This document shows, in pieces, positions 63,255 through 64,000 of a stretch of DNA of 64,000 nucleotides (its first letter is position 1; each line of letters begins with the position of its first letter). The notes under the pieces are model-generated. The model ran no database searches and was not told the DNA's origin. It saw nothing but the letters and a program-made list of their open reading frames with translations. A program made the position numbers and the translations under genes. The stretch is from NCBI RefSeq assembly GCF_011440305.1, contig NZ_JAAOIW010000024.1:1-64000 (forward strand), written 5' to 3'. Source of the stretch: Paenibacillus agricola (lineage in GTDB: Bacteria; Bacillota; Bacilli; Paenibacillales; NBRC-103111).

Positions 63255-64000
63255 AGTAGGGGTTGTGGGTACGGGATTCTCGGCTATGGCGCATATCGAG
63301 GCTCTGAGACGGATTCCTCTGGTTGAGGTAGTGGGAATTTCGGGAAGTTCATTTGATAAAGGTAATGAAATTGCCCGAAAGCTGAATATCCCGAAGGCTT
63401 ACGTCTCCATTGACGAGCTTATTCAAGATCCCGACATACAAGCTGTTCATAATTGCACACCTAATTCACTGCACTTTGAAATTAATAAGCAGGTACTACT
63501 GGCTGGAAAGCATCTGATGTCCGAAAAGCCGTTAGCCATTAACAGTGAGCAGTCCCGGGAGCTGGTTGAATTGGCAGAACAGGCGGACGTTATTAGCGGG
63601 GTGTGCTTTAACTATAGGCACTATCCCATGGTTTCTCAAGTGAAAGAAATGCTGGAGACGGGAAAAGAAGGCAGAATCAATCTGGTATACGGAGGATATT
63701 TGCAGGATTGGCTTCTGCTGGATACGGATTACAGCTGGAGATTAGATCCACAGAAAAACGGTTCGTCACGTGCTGTCGCCGATATCGGGTCTCATTGGTG
63801 CGATACCGTACAGTATGTCTTGAACAAGAAAATAACAGAGGTACTTGCTGATCTTAAAATTATTCACCCTGTAAGAAAGAAGCCGAAAGGTCAAATGACC
63901 ACGTTTACGAGCAGCGATGATGTAGAAAGAGAAGAAATAGAAATTACAACCGAAGATTACGGTACCGTCTTGGTCCACTTTGAAGACGGCATTCAGGGCG
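63241..64000 (+). CDS. Gfo/Idh/MocA family oxidoreductase (runs off the window)
   Basis: 253 codons are visible before the window ends. Rossmann motif VGVVGTGFSAMAHIE, catalytic-region SEKPLAI, and candidate catalytic His in DIGSHWCDTVQYVL are all present. ATG 63241 lies inside the end of the epimerase gene, with GGAGGG upstream, so the two are coupled. It probably oxidises or reduces the same sugar handled by the epimerase. The C-terminal part is not seen. Confidence 0.9.
   Translation, partial: MDTIKVGVVGTGFSAMAHIEALRRIPLVEVVGISGSSFDKGNEIARKLNIPKAYVSIDELIQDPDIQAVHNCTPNSLHFEINKQVLLAGKHLMSEKPLAINSEQSRELVELAEQADVISGVCFNYRHYPMVSQVKEMLETGKEGRINLVYGGYLQDWLLLDTDYSWRLDPQKNGSSRAVADIGSHWCDTVQYVLNKKITEVLADLKIIHPVRKKPKGQMTTFTSSDDVEREEIEITTEDYGTVLVHFEDGIQG

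Overview
The window looks like a chromosome segment of a low-to-mid GC, endospore-forming Firmicute, most likely Paenibacillus or a close relative. The basis is a gerA-type germination operon, an sspH-like spore gene, a spore-coat/adhB cluster like B. subtilis yraD-yraG, many GGAGG-type ribosome binding sites with TTG/GTG starts, and three YesM/YesN-type two-component systems beside CUT1 sugar ABC transporters. No species call is made from sequence alone.

Layout. 0-4 kb: thiC with a damaged 5' end, a decayed sspH-like gene, and a mosaic of mobile-element relics (a 310-bp internally deleted IS6-type element, and a group II intron 3' end lying inside a second IS6-type transposase gene). 4.2-15.0 kb: carbohydrate system 1 (response regulator, sensor kinase, binding protein, two Gfo/Idh/MocA proteins, two permeases, an unfamiliar glycosidase-like protein). 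15.3-30.6 kb: system 2 (sensor kinase, response regulator, binding protein, a dense catabolic run of eight enzymes, two permeases, and a second binding protein paralogous to the first). 30.8-33.1 kb: spore-coat proteins around a zinc alcohol dehydrogenase. 33.4-38.8 kb: an M24 (creatinase/aminopeptidase-fold) protein divergent from a LacI regulator and a TRAP transporter. 38.9-41.2 kb: aldo/keto reductase, aldose epimerase and a small protein. 41.2-45.2 kb: a degenerate zone of gene and transposon fragments (IS1182, IS6, tyrosine recombinase, ABC-F). 45.2-49.6 kb, minus strand: MFS transporter, M24 protein, IolB and GntR regulator behind one promoter carrying a cre-like box and a palindromic operator. 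49.9-53.7 kb, minus strand: gerA-gerC-gerB. 53.9-64.0 kb: system 3 (response regulator, sensor kinase, ketose 3-epimerase, zinc dehydrogenase, binding protein, permeases, second epimerase, Gfo/Idh/MocA protein running off the end).

How it works together. Each two-component pair probably senses an extracellular or newly imported saccharide and activates the adjacent transporter and enzymes. None of the three ABC systems carries an ATPase gene here, so they probably share an MsmX-like ATPase encoded elsewhere. The enzymes are oxidoreductases, epimerases and lyase/hydrolase-like folds rather than sugar kinases. This suggests oxidative, non-phosphorylating breakdown of unusual sugars or glycosides. 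The most interesting block is 18.7-30.6 kb: one permease pair flanked by two paralogous binding proteins, with an enzyme set (aldehyde dehydrogenase, cyclase-fold hydrolase, small monooxygenase, FAH-fold hydrolase, cupin, SDR, isomerase, Gfo/Idh) that matches no textbook pathway I know. All functional readings come from motif and family recognition by eye; no database search was run.
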